Shown here one piece after another: positions 1 through 9,116 of a DNA stretch of 64,000 nucleotides. Position 1 is the stretch's first letter. Every line of letters begins with the position of its first letter. The DNA comes from an uncultured Pseudomonadota bacterium (lineage in GTDB: Bacteria; Pseudomonadota; Gammaproteobacteria; Burkholderiales; SG8-39), in the NCBI GenBank assembly GCA_903829815.1, contig CAIKRR010000077.1:53399-117398 (forward strand). The letters run 5' to 3'. Below the pieces are notes generated by a model. It saw only the letters and a list, made by a program, of their open reading frames with translations, was not told the DNA's origin and ran no database searches. The position numbers were made by a program, and so were the translations under genes.

Positions 1-146
1 TCGATGAAATCCTCGGATTGCGGGCGCGCGGCCTGCGTAGCGCCGTCCTGCTGCCCCTGGGCTACCGCCACGAAGGTCAGGACTGGCTGGCGAGCTTGAA
101 GAAGATCCGCCGCTCACGCGCACACTTCGTGACCGAAATACGCTGA
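1..146 (+). CDS. Nitroreductase-family oxidoreductase, C-terminal fragment
   Basis: Only the last 48 codons lie in the window; the frame opens at base 3. The peptide begins DEILGLRARGLRSAVLLPLG and ends with VTEIR. This matches the usual end of NfsB-type FMN-dependent NAD(P)H nitroreductases, where a DExLGL helix is followed by a VxLPLGYR segment and a terminal TEI. Those enzymes reduce nitro compounds, quinones or flavins in the cytoplasm. The active-site and FMN-binding parts are off the left edge, so substrate cannot be judged. The next gene is convergent. The family call rests on C-terminal motif similarity only. Confidence 0.7.
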   Translation, partial: DEILGLRARGLRSAVLLPLGYRHEGQDWLASLKKIRRSRAHFVTEIR

Positions 147-207
147 CACACGCTGGACGCTGCCCCAAGCCGATTCAGACTCGATGCTGGCTCGTTTGAA
201 AGTCGAG

Positions 208-1548
208 TCATGACTGGGGCAGCGACTGCACAGGCGCAGGCCTGCTGCCAGGCAAGGCGAGACCGATGGCATTCACGATCGCGTAGACGAGGTAGGTTAC
301 GAGATAGAGCATCGACGCGCGTTCGAGGGTCATGCCGTCCCGCCCGAGCCAGAGCAGTGCCGCAAAAAGAGGCAGGGACAGGAACTCGCCGAGCATGATG
401 GTCCGTGTCCGGTGAGCGGCAAAAAGACCGTACAGAAAGACCCAGGAAACGATGCGCACCCAACTTCCGCCCAGAAACCACGCAGCCGCCGCCTCGCTCA
501 CCACAAAGCGCGCATCGTAGAGCAACGCCAGTAGCCAGGCCTGCGCCAGAAAAAGCAGGGCCAGCAACCCTGCCGCTGGTGCAAGTACCACCACAGCCGC
601 TCGACGCAACTCGAGCAGAAAACGGTCGCTACCCCAACGGGCACTCAATCGGGGCAGAAACACGAGCGAGAGCATGCCTGAGGCGAGCGCGGCCACCCAA
701 TCGCCCAGTCGCCACAGGGCCTGAAAATGCCCGACCTCGTGCCATGAAAGGCTCTCGGCCAGCCCGGCACGCATCAACAGCATCGAGGCCGGACTCATCA
801 CGCCGATGGTGAGACCCACCGGAATGAAGCGCAGAAGTGGACGCAGCAGCGCACGGCCCGATCGGGCTTCTGATGCGACGGACATGACGGATGCTTCGGC
901 CGCTGGCGCCGCCACGGCAGGCCACGCGAAACGTGCGACAGCCGTCGGGATCCGACCGGTTACCCGGCGCAGGTAGCGCCACACCAGACCGCTGCCCAGC
1001 GCCAGCATGGCGACCTGAACGGTCATCAAGCCCTCGGTTGCAGCGCCAGCCAGGGCAGCCATTGCGATGACCGCCACGCTCAGGGCTCCCAGCAGCGCGA
1101 GCCAGAGCATCTGCGGCTGCCGACTCTTGCCAAGCCAGTAGGCGTTGAGTGTGGCTGGCATCACGCACAGCGCGCCGGCCACTGCGGCCAGCGCAATCAG
1201 CCCCGGGCCCATGTCCGACTGCCCGAGCCCCGTCGAGGCCGGGCGCGCGCAGGCAACGATGAGAATCGCCAATCCGCCCGAAATGAGGATGGACAGACCG
1301 AGAGCGGCACGCAGCAGCCGACGCTCCTCGAACCCGCTGGTGGCCTGAGCGACAAGCACCGTCAATCCGGCCAGCACACCGGCCGAGGACACCGCGCAGA
1401 CCAGTTCGACCACAGACTGCAGTTGCGCCCATACCGCAACACGACTTGCATCACCGGTAAGTGCAAGCACCTTGTCGATGACCGATCGTCCGGCAAGGTC
1501 GATGAAAAGGATGACCAGAGCGGCCGCAACACGGCGTACGGACGTCAA
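208..1548 (-). CDS. Wzx/MATE-like polysaccharide flippase, multi-pass membrane protein
   Basis: The 446-residue protein is almost entirely hydrophobic, with about 12 predicted membrane segments broken by short charged loops such as SGFEERRLLRAALG and LGKSRQPQML. That length and layout fit Wzx-type (MOP superfamily) flippases that move undecaprenyl-linked oligosaccharide across the inner membrane. No exact subfamily motif was recognised, so the substrate is unknown. The start is a TTG; no ATG or GTG gives a better N-terminus, and the residues after it (VRRVAAALVILF) read like the usual charged entry to a first helix. No glycosyltransferase genes lie beside it, so the glycan it would serve is elsewhere. 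Confidence 0.6.
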   Translation of the reverse strand: MTSVRRVAAALVILFIDLAGRSVIDKVLALTGDASRVAVWAQLQSVVELVCAVSSAGVLAGLTVLVAQATSGFEERRLLRAALGLSILISGGLAILIVACARPASTGLGQSDMGPGLIALAAVAGALCVMPATLNAYWLGKSRQPQMLWLALLGALSVAVIAMAALAGAATEGLMTVQVAMLALGSGLVWRYLRRVTGRIPTAVARFAWPAVAAPAAEASVMSVASEARSGRALLRPLLRFIPVGLTIGVMSPASMLLMRAGLAESLSWHEVGHFQALWRLGDWVAALASGMLSLVFLPRLSARWGSDRFLLELRRAAVVVLAPAAGLLALLFLAQAWLLALLYDARFVVSEAAAAWFLGGSWVRIVSWVFLYGLFAAHRTRTIMLGEFLSLPLFAALLWLGRDGMTLERASMLYLVTYLVYAIVNAIGLALPGSRPAPVQSLPQS

Positions 1549-1747
1549 TGCAAGGGCCCGCCGGGCCCGACGGGCACCACGAACCGGCCCTGATACCTCA
1601 TGTCATCGTCCGCAAATTGCTCTGCTCGAGTATGCCACGCGCAGTCAGCCGGGCCCGACGCCAGAATCCGGGGAATTCTGCCCCGGCAGCCCAAACCAGG
1701 CCCGGCGGGGGCTCAAGTTTCAGATCGGCCTGACGAACTGGATACTC

Positions 1748-4700
1748 ATGGCTTTGTCTATTCTGTCACCTGCCAGCTACTCAACTGCTTACGGCGCGGC
1801 CGGGGCAGCACCGAGCCCGATGTCGGCGGCAGCGGCATTGCGCGCACTGTCGGCACACACCTTGCGCACGGTAGCGATCGCCGATTCGGTGGCCAACATC
1901 CAGAAGAATATCGATGCACTGGTGAAAAATTCCAGTGCAATCAGCAGCCTGAGCGCATCCGACGGCACCGCCATCACGATGACGGCAACCCAGCTGCAAG
2001 CGGGATCGGGCCTTGTGAGCCGCTGGTCCGGCACGGCGGGCAACAGCATCGAGGTATCGGCTGCAAGCGCGACCCAGGCTCTGGCGATAACCGGCGACCG
2101 ACGCTTCAACGCGGTCAACCTCATTCACGTCACCGACACCAGCGTGAATGTGCAACGCAATATCGACGCGCTGAATGCCCTTGCCGGCACTGGCGGACGC
2201 CTTGCATCGATCACGCAGACCGGTGCGACCACCGCAATCAATCTCACTGCCGGTCAGTTCAGTGCCGATGGCAACGCCCTGGCAAAGATCCGGAATGGGG
2301 CTTACGCACTGGCGATCACCGGCGCGAGCGTAGACCAGGCGCTGAGCTACGCAAGCAACCAGCGGATACGTTCGGTAGCCGTCCGCGACTCGAGCAGCGC
2401 GATCGCAGGCAATCTGGATGCACTCCAGGGAATGGGGCTGCAGGTCAAGACGATCACCGCGACCGACAGCAACGCCATGCAGGTGCAGGCGAGGCAGGTC
2501 GCAGGCGACGCGCTGGTTCTTGGCAAGGTCCTGAGCGGCTACCATTTGCAGGTGCTGGGTGCAACGGCCTCTCAGATGTCCAGCCTGAGCCGGAATACGA
2601 AAGTGGTGTCGATCGATCTGGTGGACAGCGCAGCCAACCTGTCGGGCAACTGGAACCTCCTGCAACGATTGGGGAACCAGATCTCTTCGATCACGGTCAC
2701 CGACCCAGGCGACGCCATCGATCTGAGCGCCGATCAGTATCTTGCCAGCACGACCCTGCTCAGCCGCCTTGACCAGACGCCGGGCAGCTGGTCTCTGGCA
2801 GTCTCGGGAACTGCTGCCAGTGAAGCCCTCGAACTGGCAGCAAGCTCCGACAGAATAACGAGCGTTGCGATCAATGACAGCGGCGCCCAGGTGTCGGCAA
2901 ACCTCTCCGACCTGCAAAGCCTGTTTGACCAGGGACGACTGGCCAGCATCGCGCTCAAGGCTCGCGGGTCGCAATTGAGCCTCCAGCAGAGTGACCTCAC
3001 CGCGCATGCCGACGTTCTCGGCAAGATTGCCGGCAACGCCTACGGGCTGTCAGTCTCGGGGCTGACGGCCAGCGCGGCTCAAACCCTGCTCGCCACCAAT
3101 CCTCATGCCAACCAGGTCGGTGTAACCGATACCGCGGCCAATATAGTCTCGAACCTCGAGGCGCTTTCGACCATGGGCCGGCGCCTGAGCGCGATCGTGC
3201 AGGGCGATACGGGTTCACCCCTGGACATGACCATGCAGAGCTGGCTGGGCCACCGCGACGTGCTGGCCAAGGTTCAGGGCGGATACACCGCGACACTGAC
3301 CTCGGTGACGGCCGACCGGGCCGTCGCACTGGCAGGCGACCCGCGCGTCGTGGGCATGGCCATCAGCGATACCGCGGCCAATCTGTCAAAGCGCTGGGAT
3401 TCGATCCGCAGCATCGAGAATCTGGTCACCGGGATATCCGCAAGCGATTCGGGCACCGTACAGTTGAGTGCGTCACGTTATCTGGCAGGACAACGCGAAG
3501 GACTCCTCGCCCATCTGGACTCGTCGACATCCATCGCCGTGACTGGCGCAAGCGTGGCGCAGGCTACTGCAATAGCCGGCACCGGCGCGGTCACTCACAT
3601 CGCCATCGAAGATACCGGAACCAACATCGCCAGTCATCTGGCCGACCTCGCGACGCTCCAGTCCGGTGGCCACTTGACCGGTATACGGCAAATGGCCGTG
3701 ATTGCGCCTTTCACGATGTCCTATGCAAGTCTTGCATCGAACCAGCAGGTGCTCGACCTCATCAACGGCGGCAACTACACCCTGAACATCACCGACATCG
3801 GAGCGGCAGACGCAGGAACCCTTGCCGCGTCCAATCGTCGCGTCACCAGCATGACGGTGAGCGATGACAGCACCGGCATCGCGGCCAACCTCACCGCGCT
3901 GGCCGGACTGGGAAAGAAGCTCTCGGCGATCCGGCAGACCGACACCGGCACCGCGCTGCGTCTGTCGGAAAGCACTTTCATCAACAATGCAACCACGCTC
4001 GACCGGATTGCCGGCGGGTACCTTGCCGAGGTCAGCGCAGTGAGTGCGGGGCATGCGTCAACGATCGCGGCGAATGCTCATGTGGCCTCGCTCGAAATCA
4101 GCGACAGCGGTGCCCACCTGTCGGCCAATTGGGACACCCTCGCAGGCCTTGGAACCAAACTCTCGGGTGCAGCAGTCAGCCAGACCGACAGCAGTGCGCT
4201 CGCGCTCAGCGCAAATCAGGTTCTGGATGAGGCAGCTTTGTTCGTCAACCTTGCCACCCCCTACACCATCAACGTGATCAACGCGACGGCCGCCCAGGCA
4301 AGCACGATCAGCACCGGTGATCAGGCAAGCGCGGTGGATTCCATAGCGGTCAGCGACACAGCGGCCGGGATCGACGGGCAACTGGCCGCACTCAACCAGA
4401 ACGGTCTGGTCAGCGCGATACGGATTACCGATGCTGCCACGGGGACGCCGCTGCAGATCGATGCAGCGCAACTGGATGACTACGCGCCGCTCCTGCACAA
4501 GATCAACGGGGGCCACTACCCGCTCGCCATCAATGCGGCACTCGCCGCGAATGCAGCGACGCTTGCGGCGAACGCCGACGTGGCACGACTCTCGGTCACC
4601 GACTCGAGCACGCAGATTGCGGCAAACTTCGACACGCTTGCCGGCATTGGCACGCTGCGCGGGGTCACCCTCACCGATCCAGGAGGCACGATCGCACTCA

Positions 4701-5263
4701 GCCAGCAGCAGATGCTTGATCATGCAGCGCTGCTCGGCAAGATATCGACCGACCATTCGGTGAGCGTGTCGGACGTCACGATGGGATACCTGCAGAGCTT
4801 TGCCGCCAACGATCACGTGACTTCGATGGCGATCGCCGACTCCAGTGCCAACGTATCGGCCGGATTCGATGAGCTTGCCGAACTGGGTAGCTCGGTCAGT
4901 TCGATCACGCTCGATGACAGCAGCGTGCCGCTTGCCCTCACCGATTCGCAGTGGCAATCCGGATCTGCGGTTCTCGCCATGCTGGCCGCGGGAAGTTCGG
5001 TGGTACTGAGCGATGTGCTCGCGGCCGATACGCAGGTGGCCGCTGCCGACCCGCTCATCGCGACAATGGCCGTGGCAGACACGGCCGATGGGATCGCGAG
5101 CAACTGGGACAGCCTGGTTGCGCTGTTTGGCACGACCCCGGGCAAGCTCGCATCGATCGATGTCAGCGACAACAACCCGGTGACGCTGAGCGCCGATCAG
5201 ATCACGGCAGGGGCTTCGATGATCGCGACTCTGCTGCCGGATGCGGTGATCCAGTCGACCTGA
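1748..5263 (+). CDS. Giant tandem-repeat protein (about 14 x 82 residues), function unknown
   Basis: A 1171-residue, acidic, Cys-poor protein made almost wholly of about 14 degenerate repeats. Each has a strand of the form TSVAVSDT, then a helix like ANIAANLDALAGLG, a second strand (LSAITVTD), a short LxLSxxQ helix and an LxKIxGGY turn. Such beta/alpha repeats occur in large RTX or T1SS adhesins of proteobacteria, but here there is no nonapeptide GGxGxDxxx Ca-binding block, no obvious C-terminal secretion signal and no T1SS gene nearby. It ends abruptly inside the last repeat. The frame is open further upstream, but that part is antisense to the flippase gene; the ATG before ALSILSPAS is the first sensible start, though its ribosome-binding site is weak. 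A surface or secreted role is inference. Confidence 0.7.
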   Translation: MALSILSPASYSTAYGAAGAAPSPMSAAAALRALSAHTLRTVAIADSVANIQKNIDALVKNSSAISSLSASDGTAITMTATQLQAGSGLVSRWSGTAGNSIEVSAASATQALAITGDRRFNAVNLIHVTDTSVNVQRNIDALNALAGTGGRLASITQTGATTAINLTAGQFSADGNALAKIRNGAYALAITGASVDQALSYASNQRIRSVAVRDSSSAIAGNLDALQGMGLQVKTITATDSNAMQVQARQVAGDALVLGKVLSGYHLQVLGATASQMSSLSRNTKVVSIDLVDSAANLSGNWNLLQRLGNQISSITVTDPGDAIDLSADQYLASTTLLSRLDQTPGSWSLAVSGTAASEALELAASSDRITSVAINDSGAQVSANLSDLQSLFDQGRLASIALKARGSQLSLQQSDLTAHADVLGKIAGNAYGLSVSGLTASAAQTLLATNPHANQVGVTDTAANIVSNLEALSTMGRRLSAIVQGDTGSPLDMTMQSWLGHRDVLAKVQGGYTATLTSVTADRAVALAGDPRVVGMAISDTAANLSKRWDSIRSIENLVTGISASDSGTVQLSASRYLAGQREGLLAHLDSSTSIAVTGASVAQATAIAGTGAVTHIAIEDTGTNIASHLADLATLQSGGHLTGIRQMAVIAPFTMSYASLASNQQVLDLINGGNYTLNITDIGAADAGTLAASNRRVTSMTVSDDSTGIAANLTALAGLGKKLSAIRQTDTGTALRLSESTFINNATTLDRIAGGYLAEVSAVSAGHASTIAANAHVASLEISDSGAHLSANWDTLAGLGTKLSGAAVSQTDSSALALSANQVLDEAALFVNLATPYTINVINATAAQASTISTGDQASAVDSIAVSDTAAGIDGQLAALNQNGLVSAIRITDAATGTPLQIDAAQLDDYAPLLHKINGGHYPLAINAALAANAATLAANADVARLSVTDSSTQIAANFDTLAGIGTLRGVTLTDPGGTIALSQQQMLDHAALLGKISTDHSVSVSDVTMGYLQSFAANDHVTSMAIADSSANVSAGFDELAELGSSVSSITLDDSSVPLALTDSQWQSGSAVLAMLAAGSSVVLSDVLAADTQVAAADPLIATMAVADTADGIASNWDSLVALFGTTPGKLASIDVSDNNPVTLSADQITAGASMIATLLPDAVIQST
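1866..5263 (+). repeat. Fourteen diverged in-frame repeats, average period about 246 bp
   Basis: The conserved strand motif (hydrophobic-x-hydrophobic-x-D-S/T) recurs at about 1866, 2128, 2371, 2606, 2860, 3113, 3350, 3596, 3848, 4085, 4340, 4587, 4823 and 5064. The spacing is about 235-265 bp. The repeats match at protein level while the DNA has diverged strongly, so this is an old expansion, not a recent slippage array. The last copy lacks its final third. Confidence 0.8.
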
Positions 5264-5286
5264 TCCGTCGAGCACCGCCCGACGGA
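5264..5286 (+). terminator. Hairpin just after the repeat-protein stop
   Basis: TCCGTCG pairs perfectly with CGACGGA across a 9-nt loop and starts one base after the stop codon. There is no T-tract, so it could be a weak terminator or an mRNA 3'-end stabiliser. Confidence 0.35.
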
Positions 5287-5344
5287 CAGCCTCTGAGGCA
5301 TACTTGCGTGCAAAGGTCGCTCACAGACCTGTGGAGACAAGCAC

Positions 5345-6613
5345 ATGACGAATCGACGCACGCACGTTGACCGGGCTATCGCCCGACCCTCGAAAATCCC
5401 GGGACACCTGATCTCGGGTGTGCTGGCCGCAACCTTCGCCCTGACACAGGGAGCGCTTGCGCAAACCGCGACACCGGGATCAACGCCAGTCCCCAGCCAA
5501 GGTCCGATCAAGGTCGGGTTCGTGTCAACACTCTCGGGGGCCAACGGCGCGCTCGGCGTCGAGATCCGGGACGGCTACCTGATCGGCATGAAGCATCTGG
5601 GAAACAAGGTCGGCGGCATCGAGGTGACAACCCTGATGCGTGATGACCAGTTCAGCACGGACACAGGCAAGCAGATCGTCGAGCGTCTCATCCGCCAGGA
5701 CAAGGTGGACTTCCTCACTGGCCTGGTCTTCTCCAACATCATGCTGGCCGTGGCCCCGGCAATCTTCGAGAGCCAGACCCCTTACGTGAGTTCGAATGCC
5801 GGCCCGACGCTGCTTGCAGGCAAGGACTGCAGCCCGTGGTTTTCAAGCGTTGCGTGGCCCAACGACGCCTATCACGAGGCAGCTGGCAAGAACGCGTCGG
5901 ACAAGGGTTTTCGCCAGGTAGCGATGATCGCGCCCAACTACCCGGCAGGCCGTGACGCCATCGGCGGGTTCAAGCGTTTCTACACCGGGCGTCTGGGGGA
6001 GGAGATATACCCGCGCCTGGGACAACTGGACTATGCCGCCGAGATTGCCCAGTTGCGTGCATCACGGCCTGACGCGGTATACGCCTTCATGCCTGGCTCG
6101 ATGGGCATCAACTTCATCAAGCAGTTCGTCGCAGCCGGACTCTCCCGCGATATCCAGCTGCTGGTGCCAGGGACATCCTCAGACGAAGACGTCATCCGCG
6201 CCGTCGGTGAGCCGATGATCGGTCTGTACGCAACGGCGCACTGGACACACGATCAGGACAACGCCGTGTCACGACGCTTTGTCGCCGACTTCGAGCAGGC
6301 CTACGCTCGTCTGCCGACCATGTACGCAGCGCAGGGCTACGACAGCGCATTGATGCTCGATGCCGTGGTGCGCAAGGTGCAGGGTCGCGTCACCGACAAG
6401 GAGGCCATGAAAGATGCGCTGCGAAGCGTGCGTTTTGCCTCGGTACGTGGCGAATTCCGCTTCAACAACAATGGCTTCCCGATCCAGGACTACTTTTTGC
6501 GCCAGATCGGCCGAGACGCACGTGGCCGGATCACCAGCCGGACCATCGGAACGGTGTTCACCAATCACGGTGACAGTTATGCCCGCGAATGCCCATTGCC
6601 GCAACCGCGATGA
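5345..6613 (+). CDS. Branched-chain amino-acid-type ABC transporter substrate-binding protein
   Basis: The 422-residue protein has a long basic N-terminus and a hydrophobic segment ending GALAQ, a likely signal-peptidase I site, so it should be periplasmic. The mature part starts PIKVGFVSTLSG, the typical first strand of LivJ/Peripla_BP_6 proteins. It continues with MRDDQ, the hinge segment TPYVSSNAG, and ARLPTMYAAQGYDSALML near the C-terminus. These proteins bind amino acids, amides or aromatic acids for an ABC importer; in Burkholderiales many act on aromatic breakdown products. No permease or ATPase genes adjoin it, so it is an orphan binding protein. GGAGA sits upstream of the ATG. Confidence 0.85.
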   Translation: MTNRRTHVDRAIARPSKIPGHLISGVLAATFALTQGALAQTATPGSTPVPSQGPIKVGFVSTLSGANGALGVEIRDGYLIGMKHLGNKVGGIEVTTLMRDDQFSTDTGKQIVERLIRQDKVDFLTGLVFSNIMLAVAPAIFESQTPYVSSNAGPTLLAGKDCSPWFSSVAWPNDAYHEAAGKNASDKGFRQVAMIAPNYPAGRDAIGGFKRFYTGRLGEEIYPRLGQLDYAAEIAQLRASRPDAVYAFMPGSMGINFIKQFVAAGLSRDIQLLVPGTSSDEDVIRAVGEPMIGLYATAHWTHDQDNAVSRRFVADFEQAYARLPTMYAAQGYDSALMLDAVVRKVQGRVTDKEAMKDALRSVRFASVRGEFRFNNNGFPIQDYFLRQIGRDARGRITSRTIGTVFTNHGDSYARECPLPQPR

Positions 6614-6690
6614 GCGGGCCAGCCCTGATCTGGAGGACAATGCCATCCGGATCAGGCAGCGGCCCCTGCCAGTGAAACGGCAAGGGCGTG

Positions 6691-6712
6691 CCCGAGATGA
6701 ACCCGTCTCGGG
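6691..6712 (+). terminator. Hairpin in the gap between the two binding-protein genes
   Basis: CCCGAGA pairs perfectly with TCTCGGG over an 8-nt loop. It is GC-rich but lacks a T-run, so termination is only possible, not shown. Confidence 0.3.
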
Positions 6713-6754
6713 TCGGGGCCCTGCCCGGCTCGATGACCTGCGGAGAGATGCAAC

Positions 6755-7738
6755 ATGAAAGGCCCTGCCAGGCACGCTGCCCTGATGCTGGCGAGCATCA
6801 CATCGCTGCTGTGCCCGAGCGGCAGTTGGGCCCAGTCGGGCACCTACCCGAGCAGGCCCATCAGGCTGGTGGTGCCATACCCGCCCGGCGGTGCCATCGA
6901 CCCGATCGCCCGCATGCTCATACAGCGCATGGACGAGTCCTGGAACCAGCCGGTGGTGATCGACAACAAGCCCGGCGCCGGGACACTCATCGGTACCGAC
7001 TTCGTGGCAAAGTCGGCCCCCGACGGCCACACTCTGGGGCTGGTAGCCACCAGTTTCACAGTGCTCCCTTCCGTTCACGTGAAGATGCCTTTCGACCCGG
7101 TGAAGGACTTTGCCCCGATTGGGCTGGTGGCCTACATACCGCTGATGCTCGTTGTCAATCCGCAGGTGCCTGCACAGTCCGTCACCGAGCTGATCGAACT
7201 GGCGAAAGCGAAGCCGGGTCAACTGTACTTTTCATCGGTGGGCAATGGCACCAGCCAGCATCTGGCGGGCGAACTGTTCAAATCGATGGCAGGCGTGAAT
7301 ATCGTTCACATTCCGTACAAGGGCAGCGGCCCCTCGACGATGAGCGTCGTGGGTGGTGAGACCTCGATGACCATCGACACCGTTTTTCTCATGGCCCCGC
7401 TCATCAAGGCAGGAAAACTCCGTGCGCTCGCCAGTGCCGGAGCACGCCGGGCGCCACTCGCCCCCGATGTACCAACGCTCGCCGAATCGGGGTTGCCTGG
7501 CTACGACGTGGCAACCTGGGTTGGACTGCTTGCACCGGCTGGCACACCGAGTGAGGCGATACAGAAGTGGAACCACCACATCAACCGCCTGCTGCAGATC
7601 CCCGAGATGCGCGCGCAACAGATGAGCCAGGGCATGCAGCCCGCCGGTGGCACACCCGAACAGTTTGGTGATCTGATCCGTTCGGAGGTGACACGCTGGG
7701 GCAAGGTGGCGCGTCAGGCGGGCCTCGCACCCGATTGA
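6755..7738 (+). CDS. Bug-family (TctC-like) tripartite tricarboxylate binding protein
   Basis: A 327-residue periplasmic solute receptor. The signal peptide ends near SWAQS. The mature protein shows the Bug hallmarks in order: YPSRPIRLVVPYPPGG, a QPVVIDNKPGAG segment, PDGHTL, then HIPYKGSGPS and DVPTLAESGLPGYD. Bug proteins capture carboxylates or other small anions, usually for TctAB-type permeases, but most Burkholderiales copies are orphans like this one, with no tctA or tctB next to them. GAGAG lies before the ATG. The ligand cannot be read from the sequence. Confidence 0.92.
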   Translation: MKGPARHAALMLASITSLLCPSGSWAQSGTYPSRPIRLVVPYPPGGAIDPIARMLIQRMDESWNQPVVIDNKPGAGTLIGTDFVAKSAPDGHTLGLVATSFTVLPSVHVKMPFDPVKDFAPIGLVAYIPLMLVVNPQVPAQSVTELIELAKAKPGQLYFSSVGNGTSQHLAGELFKSMAGVNIVHIPYKGSGPSTMSVVGGETSMTIDTVFLMAPLIKAGKLRALASAGARRAPLAPDVPTLAESGLPGYDVATWVGLLAPAGTPSEAIQKWNHHINRLLQIPEMRAQQMSQGMQPAGGTPEQFGDLIRSEVTRWGKVARQAGLAPD

Positions 7739-7781
7739 GAAGACGCCGAACGCACGGCCCTGACATGACCGGAGGAAATCA

Positions 7782-8333
7782 ATGGCACTGGTAGTGAAGA
7801 AATGGCACAGCGATGTGCGTCCGCGCGACGATGGCGCTTATGTCGATATCGTCGCACGTCAGGCGGGTCTCATCTCGTGGCTTCTGGCTTTGCTCAAGGT
7901 CGATCCCCAGTACACCCTCAGGATCACGTTCGACAAGGTGATCTATGAGGCACGGAGTGTCTTTGGCTATCAGCGCGTGGTGTTGCCGATCGCCTCGGTG
8001 AGTTCGCTGCACTTCGGCTACGCCAAGCCGTGGAAATGGGTGCTGTTCTGGCTCGTGATCTTCAGCGCTTCGGCCAGACTCGCATGGACACTTGATTACC
8101 CGGTGAGTGCCGGGCTTCTGGTACTGGCCGGACTGGTCGTGGCCATGCTTGTCCTCATTTTCAAGCGCTCGCTCGCGATCGGCATTCGCGAACAGGATGG
8201 GCATGATTACTCGCTGCAACTGAAGCGCTCGGTGATCGAAGGGCAGGAAATCAACGAGAAAGCGCTCGAGCGCATCACCGAAATCGTGGTCGCGATCGTG
8301 GATCGACATCATGAGAAACCCGTCACGCCATGA
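7782..8333 (+). CDS. Unknown membrane protein with a PH-like N-terminal region
   Basis: A 183-residue protein behind an excellent GGAGG site. The first 80 residues alternate short strands (YTLRITFDKVIYEARSVFG, RVVLPIASVSSLHFG), which resemble the beta-rich fold of bacterial PH-like domains. Two membrane helices follow (about residues 87-100 and 108-128), then a polar tail with KRSVIEGQEINEKALERITEIV. I do not recognise a named family. It overlaps the next gene by ATGA, so the two are probably translated together and may form one membrane unit. Confidence 0.6.
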   Translation: MALVVKKWHSDVRPRDDGAYVDIVARQAGLISWLLALLKVDPQYTLRITFDKVIYEARSVFGYQRVVLPIASVSSLHFGYAKPWKWVLFWLVIFSASARLAWTLDYPVSAGLLVLAGLVVAMLVLIFKRSLAIGIREQDGHDYSLQLKRSVIEGQEINEKALERITEIVVAIVDRHHEKPVTP

Positions 8334-8980
8334 ACGTGCCCGACGTGTCAAAGGCCGAGCTTGAACAGGGAGCGCCGCCCGTTCTTGATCTGCAACCCCG
8401 CCTTGGGCCATCGCTCGACCCAGCCACAGGTTCCGCAATCGGCGCCGAATCGGACACGCCGGGCACAGCGTCGCTGGCCCGAGACCTGCTGGCTGTCGTC
8501 ATTGCCATGGCAATGCTGATCGGGACATGGTCGCTGGTATTCGCGGAACCGCCAGAAGGCCTGCTCGACAACCCGATGCTTCAGCGCCTGTCCACCCTGC
8601 TGCAGGGGGCAGTCACAGAATCCGGACACGCCACTGATGCGACGCCAACCGAGGCCGCTGATGCGAGCGATGCGCCGGCCCAAGCCGCTGCCGAGCACGA
8701 GGCAGAGTCCGGTGCACCGGCTGGTGATGTCAGCGTCAACCTCGTGAATGCAGGCAATCGCCCGATCATCGAGGTCAGGATCGCCTCATCGTCCGATCGA
8801 GCATGGGGGCCCGACCTCCTGGGCGAAAACGTCGTCGCCGAGGGTGCGAGCATTCGTCTGAAGCCCGACGCCGCCAAGGGCTGCAGGTTCGACGTGCTGG
8901 TGCGGTTTGATGGTGGAGAGACCGACGAACGCCACGACCTGGACTTCTGTGTCATCGCGGAGTTGACCGTACCGCGCTGA
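8330..8980 (+). CDS. Single-pass membrane-anchored protein with an extracytoplasmic domain, unknown
   Basis: A 216-residue protein with a polar N-terminus of about 50 residues, one membrane helix (LLAVVIAMAMLIGTWSLVF), an Ala/Glu-rich linker and a C-terminal domain starting VSVNLVNAG. The end of that domain (DRAWGPDLLGENVV, then GCRFDVLVRFDGG, then LDFC) resembles a small uncharacterised domain seen in secreted proteins, with two cysteines that could pair. The type II topology puts it in the periplasm. Its start overlaps the previous stop. No enzymatic motif was seen. Confidence 0.6.
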   Translation: MNVPDVSKAELEQGAPPVLDLQPRLGPSLDPATGSAIGAESDTPGTASLARDLLAVVIAMAMLIGTWSLVFAEPPEGLLDNPMLQRLSTLLQGAVTESGHATDATPTEAADASDAPAQAAAEHEAESGAPAGDVSVNLVNAGNRPIIEVRIASSSDRAWGPDLLGENVVAEGASIRLKPDAAKGCRFDVLVRFDGGETDERHDLDFCVIAELTVPR

Positions 8981-9116
8981 GTACCTCGCCCATTCATCCT
9001 GCCGATTTGCAACGCCCAGTCCGATCCAGTCGACTGCGGAGTGCGGTCATGACTGCCCGCACCCCGCTTACCATTCCACGCGGCAGCGCTGCTGCCAACT
9101 CCCCGCAGGTAAGCTC

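Noticed and set aside
1472..1747. N-terminal extension of the repeat protein
   Set aside because: Arg-rich, antisense to the flippase start, and without any repeat features; the later ATG is preferred.
4058..5275. Minus-strand ORF of 405 codons under the repeat protein
   Set aside because: It repeats with the same 246-bp period because it is antisense to the repeat gene; its composition is Arg/His/Gly-rich and unlike a protein.
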